Shown in pieces: positions 1 through 11,429 of a DNA stretch of 64,000 bases. A program made the position numbers and the translations under genes. The stretch is from Larus michahellis (Eukaryota; Chordata; Aves; Charadriiformes; Laridae). The DNA is taken from contig NC_133914.1 in NCBI RefSeq assembly GCF_964199755.1, forward strand, positions 992,001 to 1,056,000, read 5' to 3'. Within the stretch, counting starts at the first letter, position 1. The number at the start of each line of letters is the position of its first letter. The notes under the pieces were generated by a model. That model had not been told where the DNA came from, searched no databases, and was given only the letters and a program-made list of their open reading frames with translations.

Positions 1-2760
1 GGGCAAAGTTAGGTTTTAATTTCAATGCAGCCTTAAGTGTTGCGTGTTCTTTTGCTCTTCTGCTGCATTTTTAGGCTCAACCACCACCGTGCTGCTCGAG
101 AGGGAGGAGAGGAAGGCAGAAAGAGCGGTTCAAACCACAGCAGGACAGCAGTGGACACAACCTAGAAAACCATGAATGATAAATACGAGTTACTCACAAG
201 AACTTGTGACGGTTTTAAAGCTGAGTGAAAGGCTGTACCAGACTACAGCTGGGCATGTCTTCGTCAAACTTTGGTTTTCTGGGTAAAAAAGTAGAATAAA
301 TATATTCCTTTTAGGGGCCTGCAGGGTTATTTTTCTATAGGGATTATTCTAATATTCAACGTTCCTATTATTTTCTTTTCTAAGTTAAATTATCAAATGG
401 CATCTTGCAAAAGTTAAAAATAATTATTTTCATAGAAACAACCACAAACCCTTTGCCTCTTGAGATCGGCAGATCTTAAATGAAGCACAACCTGCACTGC
501 TCAATAGGCTGACAGGATGGTCCCATCAGGCCTCTCTCTTTTTAAAATTTTTTTTAATTATTTTTTAAAAACGATCCTATATTATAAACATGCAAATCTT
601 GACCTTCTGGGTCACCTTCATTGAATGAAAAAAGACAACTGAAAGTGACCCAATAGCAGAGCAAGTTTTAAACAGACAATGGAAAAAAAATCCCCCCAGT
701 AAGATCGCAGCATGTAGAAAATCTTATGTTTTTGAGAACAAATCAAAAACCCAACTTCCTGTAACTCCTAGGAAGCTTTGGCAGGTATCCTGAAGTTTGA
801 TCTTGCTGTCCGTGCCCCTTGTAACAGCTGCTACGTTTTTTGACCCTCTGAAACATAAGGTAAGCTGCCATCTTTATCAAAACGTATTAGTTTAAGAGTT
901 TAAGTTAGCAACCATACAAATTTAATTTGGCTGGCAGACCGCTAAGCCCTGAAATTAAGAAACCACTTCATGTGCCCACGCTATTAAAATACAGATGTCA
1001 CGCTACATTATATAAATGCAAGATACTAGTCCGATTAAAAAAATAAAACCCAAAAAAACCAAAAACCCACAACCGAACTCAAATACAAACACTGGCTTGA
1101 AAGGTGACCTCCTGCGGGCATCCACCACCATCACACGCATCCTCCTCCTCCTCGCCACTGAGCTGCTCAGCCCAGGGACAGCAATTTCCCACAAAAAACT
1201 TGTCCTTTACACCTTCACTACGTGCGCTGCCAGTTAAGTTAGTATAAAAAACAAGGATGGAAAAGTCCCTTAAACAAAAAGATGAGCCTGCTTTCTGAGC
1301 CCGCATCTCCAGCGGGTAAAACCACTAGGAAAGCCCAGGGGACCTTTGGGGCACAGAGACACGACAAACTTCACTGAACGGCATAAAATGGGACCCAAGG
1401 ACCTTCCTTTCCCTTATGGTGCTGCAAGAAAAAGTCAGGAACCGGTGACATTTATTAATAAATCCCTTTACAGTGCTACCAAAAGCTTTAGGTTTTTCCT
1501 GCTGCTCTTGACCTAGAAAGATCAAGCAGCACCTATGCGCACACAGCTACAACCTCCTGCAAGCTTTAGCAATGAAATATGACAAACATTGGGCGTAACG
1601 AAGCCCTCTGCAGCACTTCTTATTTCATCTTAGGTAGCTGCACATTCCCTCACCTTCTGCCACCCCTCAAAAGCAGGGAGCGGCTGAATATATCCTAATT
1701 TCAAGGCAAAAAAAAAATAATCTTAAAACGTCTCCTTTTTGCTTAAAGATGCTAACAATGACCTTCACACTCACAGTAAATCCCCCGACTCTGGCCAACA
1801 GCCTGCTACAGAAGTTACTGCTATTCCACTAACATAGCGGAGCAGCCACCATTATTAATAGATGACTTAACGGTGACGTTTCTCATTCTGCCCCTTTCTC
1901 GGATCGAAACTAGTATGACACGCCAGATGCCGCAGAAAGTTGAATAAGCTTTCCCTGAGACAAGGTGATGCTATTCACCAGTCTGAATTTAAATTAAAAT
2001 ACCCAAAGTAACACTTGAAGGCTGTAACAATTCAAAGACCGTTCAGGTTGAAGTTCAACCCAAGACGCAGTCCTTTGTTAGCAGCTGACACCGAGGAGCA
2101 GATCAGGTTCCTGTGTCAGGGCCCGCTTTTCTAGCATCCCTACAAAAAATAAGTTGCACAATGTAATTACCTCTGATTTTCAAAACAGTACTTTTAAGGT
2201 CAACAATTAGCAATCGGCGGGGGGAAAAAAAAAAAAAAAAAAGATAAGAGCAGGACTGAGAACACTCGAGCCGTGTCACCCAGTTCACCCCCGAGAAGGC
2301 AAGGCCGGTAGCGGGAACATTTAGCATCTCTCTCGGTAGGAGTGGAGGAGAAGGAATGTCTGCAATGTGATTCGACTCCTCGCTGAAAACTAACTTTAAT
2401 TCCAACCGACAAACTATTCTCCGTGTCCTCGCTGCCCTCAGCCATCGGGGGCAGCTTCATTTCTCAACTTTGATTCTTTTTTTTTTGCCGTCCAAAGTGC
2501 TGTAAACAAACTTTGTCCTTCATTCTAGAAACTCGGAGCCGTGGTATTTCAAGGTCACCGGTGGTAGCAAAGGAAGGCCTAGCTCCAGCAACTTTAGCTG
2601 CTGCACCGCTCTGCCGGCGGGAGCCGTGCCGGAGCCCAGCCTGGCCCGAGTTGGGGTGACACGGGGATGGCCGGGAAAGCCCTTTACGCTGGAAAACTTC
2701 TAAGCCAAGACGCACTCTCACCCCGTTCCTCCGCCTGTCACCGCCGGGCTGCAGGGCTCC
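1..2760. other. Non-coding, probable NFYC intron 1
   Basis: I see no coding exon here on either strand. The DNA is moderately AT-rich, with T- and A-rich runs (about 541-566 and an A run at 2224-2242). Because both neighbouring CpG islands have minus-strand splice donors, this is most simply the start of a long NFYC first intron. The conserved histone-fold exons of NFYC are not in the window. No tRNA or known repeat was recognised. Confidence 0.5.
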
Positions 2761-3284
2761 CGTGACCTTCAGTGCTTATTTGCGTATAAAAAAGGAAAAC
2801 AAAGGGCTGCTTATGCTCCTCAGGAGTTCGGCTGGCGGTTCGGGGGTGACGGGGGCTCCGTGGCCCCCACCCCCGCCCCCCAGGAACCGTGTTTTCTATG
2901 GGTGCCCGCGGGCCAGCACCCGGCCAGCCGGGCAGCCCCCCTCAAGGGCAGCCGGGGCAGCCCCCCCCCGGCGCTCGGCGGCTGCCCGGGGACGGGGAGC
3001 GGGGCAGACGCGCTGCCATTTTGCGTGTGGCCCCTCCGGTTACCGGGCCCGGGGAGGCCCCCCGCCCCAGGGCGCGGCCCCGCGGTGCCCCCAGCCCTCC
3101 CCGCCGCCCCAGGGAGCTCAGCCCAGGGCCCCAACCGCCGCCCTCCCCCCCCCCACCCCGCGGTGTTCCCTCCCCGCCGCACAAGGCCGGGACACCCCGA
3201 GGCCGGGCGGGCAGCCCCCCGCCACCGAGGCCTGTTCCCCCATCATCGAACCGGGCCGCGGCCGCTTCACCGCCATCAACTTAC

Positions 3285-3400
3285 CGGGCCGCGGCAGGCC
3301 CTGCCCCGCCGGTCGGGGGAACGGCGGCGGCCCCCGGGCCTCCCCGCCATCCCTTTGTCTTTGAGCTGACCCCTGTCTGCCGGGACTCCGCGTCCCCGCC
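3285..3400 (-). other. NFYC: Candidate alternative first exon of NFYC
   Basis: On the minus strand an exon would run from a start near 3400 to 3285, followed by the donor GTAAGT. An ATG at 3350-3348 opens a 22-codon frame that stays open to the donor in phase 0. This could therefore be 5' UTR or an alternative short N-terminus. The 5' boundary is a guess from CCAAT spacing. RNA evidence would decide. Confidence 0.4.
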
Positions 3401-3480
3401 GGACCGGGCCGCCGGCCCCTTTAACAGCGGACGCTCAACCTACCCTGCTGCGCCCGGCGGGGCAGCACCTATTGGCTGTA

Positions 3481-3574
3481 CGCCGCCGGGGGGGCGGGGC
3501 GAGCTCCCGCGCGCCCATTGGCTGCCGGTAGGTAGCCAATGGGCGCGCGGGGGCTCGCCCCGCCCCCGGCGGCG
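3481..3574. repeat. Long imperfect inverted repeat around paired CCAAT boxes
   Basis: The left arm (3481-3526) and right arm (3531-3574) are near-perfect reverse complements around a four-base spacer. They differ by a two-base G-run length difference and two substitutions. Each arm contains, in mirror order, a CCAAT box, a GCGCGC run and a GGGCGGGGC Sp-type box. On one strand the whole block could fold into a long hairpin. Confidence 0.9.
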
Positions 3575-3599
3575 CAACCTAACGGTCTACTTCCGGTTT

Positions 3600-4640
3600 T
3601 AAAGTTACCTTGAGAGGATTTCCAGTTACGTTCCAAAATACAAATTACTGCTAGAAAATAACGAGTTTACAGGATTTTAGAGAGAGCGGCAGAGGGAAAA
3701 AACAGAACAAAACCAAACCATACTACAAAGCACTAGTCCGGCAGATTAAATTAGTTTGGGTCAGAGAGCGAGGAGAGATTGATTTCAAAATGGATCTTCC
3801 TAGTGATTTATTAAATATAGTGGGTTAAAACGCGTCTTAAAAATAATAGTATTTAGAAATGCTTTATTCTCTCCCTGTGTCATTCCTCAGACAAAAGCAA
3901 GGGCCTCCGAGCTCAGCTGAGGACAAGCACAGGTCAGCTGGAGCGGCCTAGTCCAAAACCATCCCCTAATTTACAGATTTATGGAAAAAGCCTCATGACG
4001 TCGCCAGGGGCAACCGCAGCAAACAAGGGGTGGTGACCCAGGAGCTCTGTTTTATGTAGGACGAGAGGGGAAGTCAACCCCACGCTCACAGGCTGTTTGC
4101 TCGGCATCGCAAGTTGAGGCTTTCCTTCACTTGCCTGCACTCAGACAGCTATCCAAACAAGGAGTATTTATTCCTAAGTACGTGGAGAATACTTTCCTCA
4201 ACGAGTGTCTCAAAAGGCGACATGAAGAGTCACATTCCAGAACAAGTAGCCAGCATTATTGTTTCTTCTTCTGTGAGCAAAAGCCTGCCAGAGCTCCGGG
4301 CTCTGGACCCGGGCATGGCTCAGGCAACACGGAGCGTGAGCTGGCCCTGCCACCACCCCTCAGCCCTCACCCCCCAACACCCAACGCTGCGGCCGTAGAA
4401 CGAACTGACCCCACTAAAATCCAGCCCAGCCAAAAAGAATTCGCTTTTGCCCATACTGCTTTTAACATACAGCGCTTCACCGCTCACTGCGAGGCATTTT
4501 TTCCACTTTCTCGGCTCAGCCCAGGCAGACCACGTTTATGTGCAGGTATTTCCACAGCTCTCAGCGCCCCTGGGTTTCCAGCACAGATTAAACAGCCCCT
4601 CGGGGGATTTACCGGAGACCCACAACTCATCTCCCACCGC
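3600..4640. other. Interval between two CpG islands, no gene seen
   Basis: Base composition returns to ordinary levels. The open frames at 4114-4703 overlap each other in different frames and have no recognisable protein signature. If NFYC starts in the right-hand island, this is intron. Confidence 0.5.
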
Positions 4641-5560
4641 TGCACCTCGCGTCCCGCCCCGCTTCCCCCGGGTGCTGGGGCAGCCCTAGAGCAGCCCCCT
4701 TAAGGCTTGTGGAGCAAAAAACCCTCGAGATCGGTAAAATACGGCACCACCAGCATGTGAAACCGACTCTCCCGCAGCAAATCCCCTTGTCGGGGCCCGG
4801 CAGACAGGGCCTGCCGCCGCCGGGGCCTGCCCGGGAAGGCCCCGGGAAGGCCCTCGCGCCCTGCCCTGACCTGTTCACCGGCCGACTGGCGGCGCCTGCC
4901 CCGGGCGCTGCCCTCGGGTCCCGGCGCCCCGCCGGCCCTGGGCCCGCACAGGCCTCGCTCCGTCCCGCCGGGGCCCGGCCGCCGCCCCTCCCCCACCCCC
5001 GCGGCCGCGCGGGGAAGCGGTTCGGTTTCCTGTCCTCTCCCCGGTCCGCTCCCCCGGCAGCCAACCAGCGCGCAGCTCCCTTCGCCCGCCTCCTCCGGCG
5101 AGGGCCAATCAGCGAGCGCGGTGCGTCTCAGCCAATGGGAGCAAAGCTGGAGAACGGAGGGGGGGACCCCTCGGGCCGCCCCCGCCCCGCGCCCCCTCAC
5201 GGGCCGCCCAACGGCCCCCCGCCACGGCCTGCCGCCCGCCCCCCGCGCACTCACCGGGCCGGCCGGCGCCGCGACCTCCGCCTCCTCCTCCCGGCGCCCG
5301 CGCTGCCTCCGGCCCGACCGGCGGGAGGCGGGAAGGAGGGGGAGGGAAGGGGGGGGCGACCGGAGCAGAGCGAGCGCCCAGCGGCCGAGAAACAAGATGG
5401 CGGCGGATCCGTGAGGCGGTGGTGCGGAGGCCCCGCCCCTTTCCCCCCGGGGCCCGCGGCACTGCGCAGGCGCATGACCCGGGGCTGTTCTCGCGAGAGC
5501 TGCGCTGGGGAGAGGCGGGCAGGGGTGCGCCATGAGCCCGGGCTGGGGGGGATCCACCGG
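4640..5560 (-). promoter_or_regulatory. NFYC: CpG-island core promoter, probable main NFYC promoter
   Basis: The stretch is GC-rich and CpG-dense with classic housekeeping promoter motifs. An NRF1 site (TGCGCAGGCGCA) lies at 5463-5474 and the palindrome TCTCGCGAGA at 5489-5498. A YY1-type motif (GCCGCCATCTT on the minus strand) lies at 5404-5394, and CCAAT boxes at 5105-5109 and 5132-5136. A minus-strand donor GTGAGT starts at 5254. The arrangement fits a TATA-less promoter firing leftward from about 5400-5460. CCAAT and YY1 orientation would also allow plus-strand transcription. Confidence 0.6.
5255..5430 (-). other. NFYC: Candidate NFYC non-coding first exon
   Basis: Read on the minus strand, a GC-rich leader starting near the YY1-type motif ends at 5255 just before the donor GTGAGT. 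NFYC is expected here on the minus strand by synteny with human 1p34.2, and in mammals it starts with a non-coding CpG-island exon. The donor is clear, but the start and the gene identity are inferred. Confidence 0.5.
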
Positions 5561-5590
5561 GCCGCGGGGCTCCAAAACCGCGACACCCGG

Positions 5591-5886
5591 GCCTCGGTGT
5601 GAGGGATTCCGGGTCCCGACCGTCTCTCGAGGGGGAGCCAAGCCCCTGGGTGCACCAGGGCCTGGCCCAGGCTGGCTCCGGCTTAGGCCTGCCCGGGACT
5701 GGGTTCCAGCAGGGCCTAGGCCTTAGGCTGATGTGGGCTGGCGGGGGCCCAGGCCTCGGCGTGAGGGGCCCCCGCTGCCGGCCGTGCTTCGAAGGGGAGC
5801 CAAGCTCCTGGGTGCAGCACGTCGTCCCCAGCCCGGGCCTTCCCGGGCTTGCCTAGGCATTAGGCTGAGGTGGGCTGGCGTGGGGC
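5591..5886. repeat. Degenerate tandem duplication, unit about 140-160 bp
   Basis: Two copies begin at 5591 and 5753, both with GCCTCGG(T/C)GTGAGGG. They share the blocks GGGGAGCCAAGC(C/T)CCTGGGTGCA and TTAGGCTGA(T/G)GTGGGCTGGCG. An indel of roughly 24 bases separates the later shared blocks. It lies just beyond the NFYC promoter on the RIMS3 side. No gene is seen in it. Confidence 0.75.
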
Positions 5887-5889
5887 GGT

Positions 5890-8800
5890 CCCCTGGGCAC
5901 AGAGCCTGCTGCTCCACTGGTGCCCTCTTGCCTGAGGCTTTGGATGAAGCTGTCGCTGAGTGTCTTCCCAGGTCCTGGCTCTCCCCTGCCTGGCAGCAGG
6001 GGAATTGTAGCCCGAGGGTCCTCCAAGCACCCTGCTGCTGGGGCTGGCAGCTAGAGCTCTGTGTCCCTCAGCCAGCCAAACCACGGTGGAGGAGTTCCTC
6101 CTCTGTTACCTTCTTATCTCGCCCAGGGAGGTTTCCAGCCCTGCCTGTCACGGCACTGAGAGCTGTCCAAGTTAAACCTCAGTGTGCTGTCTGACACTCT
6201 TCACACAGGCCCCTGATCTATCATCGCAGGGTAACGTTCTGCTACTATCCTGCCCGAGCTGGAGCTAATTCAAGCAAAAGTCTGTGCGCCAGTTCAGCCA
6301 GCTATCTCATTTCCCAGGGACTGTTTTTCTGGCTTGGGGACATGTTATACTGAAGCGTGACTCATGCTGCTTCAGTATTTTTCCCATGAAAAAGTGCATC
6401 CTGAAAAGTGACTCCCATCTTTGCTTCCTTATTGTCTTTCTGGTGCCCAAATTGTTTGCATCCAATTTACAACTAGAGAGGGGATTTGCCTGTCTGGTGC
6501 TTTAAATGTCATTTGAGATGGGAAAGGAAAGTCAGGTCCTGCGTGGCTGCTGCCCTTCCCCTCACCCTTTCCATGGAGTTTACAAAATTGGTGACGTCTA
6601 CTGGTGAAGCTTCTTGTCCGGCATTTCGCTGCATGGTCTCTGCGCCCTGCACAGGAGAGGAGAATGTCCCTCCTGCAAACACAGAGGGTTCGGATCTGTG
6701 GTTTCTGTTGTGTGACATTTACCCAAATGCAGGAAACGGGACAAATTTCTGCATACGCTGCGGTTTCAGAGCTCGGCTGCCCTGAGCGCTACATGTTGGC
6801 ACTGAAGTGGGAGAGATCTTGCCGCAAATTCCTGCAGTTTATTGAAAGTCTTGCAACTTCATGATCTCAGAGCACTTGCAAGGCAGCCAAGAGAAATAAA
6901 AGTCATGCTAGTTGTTTCTTTTTTAAAATTAATTCTCACAGTTTCTAAGCTAGCCTCCTTTTGTTGTAACGTTTGAGGGTGATGATATGCAATGCTATAG
7001 GGCTCCTCTTCAAAACGACACATTTATAAATCAATTAGCCGGCACTGCTGCTGACTTTGCTGTCGGGCACGGCTGTCAAACCAACCAGCTGTTTTTCCTA
7101 CTGGGGACCAGGCCCCACTCGAGGGGTTTCTGCATAATACCCTGCTCCTCCTCCTGCCGAATCCTTTTGTGTGGCGTTGCGCTGCGCCCGTGATGCTCCG
7201 TTTCCTCCCCACCTGCTCTCCCGGCGGCAATGGATGCATTGTCTGGAGCCGCTCAGCTTCCCCAAGAAGGATCGCAGCCATCTGCAAACACAGAGGTCTC
7301 TGTGTCAGCCTGCCCGAAACGCGGAGCAGCCAAGAAAAACAAGGAGAAAAAAAAAAAAAAAGAAGAAAAAGCAAGCGCTTTTCCACTCTCTGCTTTATTT
7401 GTGCTTGCATAAATTTGTTTGTGGTTTGTTGAGTTCGCACTTAACCAGCATCTGCTCCCTGCTCGGCAGATTCCCTCCCGCGCCAGCAGTGGGACCCCGA
7501 GGAGCTGTGCTGCACTGATGGCACCCTGGGGGCAGGTTTGGGAAGGGCTGAATTTGTTTGACGCTTAAGAAAATGGGTTATTTGAGCAGAGGTGACATGC
7601 CTGGCCCTTCTCAGCTCAGTCCCCTCTCATCCCCCGGGACTCCCATTACAGCACTGAGTCCTCTGGACTCATCCCACATAAGCTGTTGCTTTGGGGCAAT
7701 TATCCCCAAGCAAAGCAAAGTATAGAAAAGCAAAACCTGGGCATAAGTTATATATGGACACGGACACGCTGCCTTGTAGATTTGGGGGAAAACAAAAGGC
7801 TATTTTAAGGCCAGATTTTGGGGCCCGTTAGCCCTGCAGGCTGTGTCACATCTCCGTTCACACCTGATACCAGGCTCCAAACCTGGCTCTTGCCCAGCTT
7901 GCAAGTGCCACGTCCCACCTGGGACATCTCCCAGTTGGGAACCATCTATATGATATTTAAGTATATTTAATATGGGTATTTAACATATATCAATATGCCT
8001 GTACGCATACACATGTTTCTGGAGGCCCCGTAGAAAGCTTGTCTTCTGCCTTCAAAGACAAACCCAGAAGGATAATGTGAGACAGGAGAGATGATGGTTT
8101 GGGTGTTGCCAAAGGATCCCTTGGGAGACCAAAAGGCCGAAGGACAATCTCGTGGCAGCCCCAGTGCTGTGGGTCACCGGCAGCGTTTGTTCTGGGGTAG
8201 TTTGAGGTCTGAACTGGGCTCCCAGAACAGCACAGTGCTTTTACCTTCTCCGCCACAGACAGGAGCCCCCAACCAACCATCGTGTTCTCCCCAGTTCTCC
8301 ATCCCCAGGACAGAGACAACAGAAGTCATTAAAACCCCCCAGAATTATGGAATCTAGAAACCTTAAGAGCTGCAGAAGAGCCACTTGGAGCTGACACTGA
8401 GCCCAGCTCTAACTGGGAGACCCCATTTGCAGCTCCCAGCTCAGCGCTGGGATTTGGTCCAGCGTGTTTGGTCCCGCTGCAGGACAGCGGGTTTCCCAGT
8501 GCCTGCAGCATCCCGAGGAGAAGCAGATGGTGTGCTAGTGCCTCTTTGCCTGGCTGGTGCCCAGCACAGATCAACCACACTGGCTTTCCCAGTAGGATAC
8601 TGGTGAGCCCACGTGACCCAGTTGCTCCCTGCAGAACGGCAAAAGGAGGTTTTACAGCATCTCTGCGTAGCTCCTTCTCCTGCGAGAAGTGGGACACGGC
8701 GCAGGAGCGGGAGCGCAGGCTGCAGAGCTGACGCAGCACCGGCAGCCTCCCCGAGCACCGGCAGCAACCTGCTCCCCCCCGGGGGCGAGGGCTCCAGCGG

Positions 8801-10770
8801 TGCCAAGGGGACAAACCCCTCTGCCCACCCGGGGCCCTCCCCACAGCCCGGCGCTCTGGAGTGGGCCTGGGGCAGCATTGGTCTGGAAAACACTGCAAAA
8901 CACGCTGGGTTTACCCAGTCCCAGCATAAACCATCCTCTCCCCATAACCCTTCACGAGGAGCAGCTCTCCCTCCCCGACGCCCAGCCCCAGCGCAGCCCC
9001 CCGGAATTTCTGCCCCTTCTTTGTGTTTCCTGTTGCCCTCTACATCCACCTCTTGCCAGGACAAGCAGTGGCCGTGCCAGGGGCAGATCTCTGCCCTGCA
9101 GAGGCAGGGTAAAGGCAGCACGTGGCACTCGGAATCCCGGGGGTCGATCCATGCAGGGCCACCGTGTTTTGGGCTGCCTACGATGGCAGGGCTCACAAAG
9201 CCTCTTCCGCGCTTCCCGTTAACTCACAGCCAGCACACTCGTCCCCCTGTGCCACACGCTGCCGATGGCCCCTGCAATACCACAATGCCGAGCCCCGCGA
9301 ATCCTCTTACGTGGGTTTTACCGGAGTAATCACATTAAACCACCCCCTTTTTGCCGGCACAAAACCAAAACGTAAAGGAGAAGGTGGTGAGGAGCCAACA
9401 AACCGGAGAGCTGAGCTCCTTAACGAATTAAGAGACATTAAAAGATGGGAGAGCCCGATGGGATCCCAGCGCAAGACCAAGTCTGGGGCTTTTGTCCATC
9501 CCGCTCCGGAGAAGCGCTTCCCAGGGCTGCGGGGGCTGTCGGTGCCGCACACCCCTGGCCCTGAGTGCGTCTCTCCCGGCGGGAGGTCGCCAAGGGATCC
9601 CGGAGCAACCCGCACGGGGAAGCAGAAAACCAGAGTCAGTCAGAAACTTTCCTGCCAATGGAACTGAAAATGTTGTCATTATTATTTTATTATTGCCGTG
9701 AAACTTCATGTTTTATCATTAAAATATGGACGTTGAAAAAAACCCAAAATGTTGGGAGGAGAGGCTTTTCACCACCGAGTCACGTGTTACCACTATCTCT
9801 TCCCCTGAAACAATATGTTCCCAGGACTGACACTTTCCCCACAAAGCTGGAAGTTTTCTTTGATGAAATAGCCTTCCTTACCGAGATATTTTCAGCCAGT
9901 TTTTCTAAATATTACTCATAAAGGCCCCCTCCAGACAACCTCTCTCCCTCCCTGAGTTTGTTTATATGCTTTGAATTCTGTTAGGAAACCATCTCCCTAC
10001 TTCAGCGATGTTTTATCCAAGTTTCCATATTTAGTTCTTTCAGCTATTCCTGCTCCTTAACCAGTTTTCCCGTGCACGACACCAGGACCCGATCACATCC
10101 TGGCTCTCCCAAGCATCCCCTTCCCCTCCAGCAGCCACCCCATCCTCCCTGCTCCGACCCACCCGGGGGCTGCGGTCCCAAATCACCCCCCAGGCCCTCA
10201 CGCCAATCCGGAGGCTTTGCCCACGAGGGCCGGGTGGTTCCCCGCAGCCCAGGGAGCCTGTGGCAGCCCCGGGACCCCCGGCATGGCGAGGATGGAGAGC
10301 CCACCCTCTGGGAAAGTCAAACCCGGCGTTATTTTAGGGAGGGACAGAGTTAAAGTTGGCGAAGGAGGGTTTCCTCCTGGCACGTGGCTCCATGTCAGCC
10401 GCGGTGTGCAGCCTGCAGAGGAAACGCAGGGAAAGCACTGGAGGAATTTACCACGAGTAAAAAGAGACACTGCTTAGAGAGAAATTAGCGTCGGTATTCA
10501 GGGAGCCAAGGTGAGTCCAAGGGCAGCACGGGAACCGGGGCTGCTTCTCCGCTCAAACTTTCTCCTTTGGAAGGAATTAGGGCACAAGAAGTGCCCCCTC
10601 GGTCCCCGTCCCCCCGGGAGGGCCACGCTCGCTCTCTGGCAGCAGCCGAAAGGCTGGGAGCACGAGGAGACAGCGGGGATTGGAGCCGGGAGGTTTATGT
10701 GTTCCCGAAGGAGCAGGCACTGCGGCCACCCAGGAGGAGCAGGGACCGGCTGGCAGCACTTCAGGTCTGG
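5890..10770. other. NFYC-RIMS3 intergenic DNA, no gene seen
   Basis: The open frames here overlap in several frames and carry no domain signature, signal peptide or convincing exon. There is a short A-rich purine tract near 7348-7370. AT-rich intervals occur at about 6900-7030 and 7920-8010. Confidence 0.6.
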
Positions 10771-11425
10771 CTGGAGGCTCCCGTGGGCAACACTGGGGGG
10801 CTGGCTGATGGGCGTGGGGTCTGGCTGGTGACTCTTGGGGTCTGGGTGGCAACTCTTGGGGTCTGGCTGGCAACTCTTGGGGTCTGGCTGGTGGGACAAG
10901 GGTCAGGTTGGCAGCTCTTGGGGTCCAGTTGATGGGTGTAGGGTCTGGCTGGTGACTCTCGGGGTTTGGCTGGCAGGTGTAGAGTCCTGCTGGTGGATTT
11001 TGGGGTCCAGTCGATGGGTGTAGAGTCTGCCTGGTGACTCTCGGGGTCTGGCTGGCAGGCGTTGTGCCTGGTTGATGGGTGTAGGATCCAGCTGGAGGCT
11101 CTTGGGGTCCAGCTGGCATAGGCAGAGTCCTGCTGGTGGATTCTGGGGTCCAACTGATGGGTGTAGGGTCCAACTGGTAACTCTTGGGGTTTGACTGGCA
11201 TGTGTAGGGTCCTGCTTGAGGCTCTTGGGGTCTGGTTGGTGGGTGTAGAGTCTGGCTGGTGACTCTTGGGATCTGGCTGGCAGGTGTAGTGTGTGGTTGA
11301 TGGGTGTAGGGTCCAGCTGGAGGCTCTCGGGGTCCGGCTGACAGGAGGAGGGTGCAGCCAGCAGCCCTTAGGATCCGACTGATGGGCGCAGGGTCCAGCC
11401 GGTGGCTTTTGGGGTGCAGCCGGCA
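10770..11425. repeat. Minisatellite with 21-bp basic unit (about 30 copies)
   Basis: The core GGGGTCTGGCTGGTG recurs every 21 bases with variants such as GGGTGTAGAGTCTGGCTGG. Because 21 is a multiple of three, the array stays open in several frames. The minus strand reads as proline-rich heptads in two frames (454 and 388 codons), and these are repeat artefacts. The array abuts the CpG island proposed as the RIMS3 promoter. Confidence 0.9.
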
Positions 11426-11429
11426 GCTC

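Larger units (their letters stand above)
2780..3600 (-). promoter_or_regulatory. NFYC: CpG island with clustered CCAAT boxes, probable NFYC promoter
   Basis: The stretch is very GC-rich and dense in CpG. Minus-strand CCAAT boxes lie at 3471-3475 and 3517-3521, and a plus-strand one at 3536-3540. GC boxes flank the last two, and an ETS-like CTTCCGG lies near 3591-3597. A good minus-strand donor (GTAAGT, first base 3284) sits about 190-250 bases downstream of the CCAAT boxes, which suggests minus-strand transcription starting near 3390-3420. Assignment to NFYC rests on synteny. An antisense or non-coding transcript is an alternative. Confidence 0.55.

Noticed and set aside
608-652. Short inverted repeat TGGGTCAC ... 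GTGACCCA
   Set aside because: Eight-base arms are within chance expectation over 64 kb and no nearby feature supports a role.
2762-3602. Pro/Arg/Ala-rich frames across the first CpG island
   Set aside because: Typical of CpG-island translation in all frames; no conserved protein.
5400-5420. Plus-strand ATG in AAGATGGCGGC followed by a donor-like GTGAGG
   Set aside because: The ATG frame stops after five codons and the motif is better explained as a YY1-type promoter element. Bidirectional transcription cannot be excluded, but no plus-strand gene follows.
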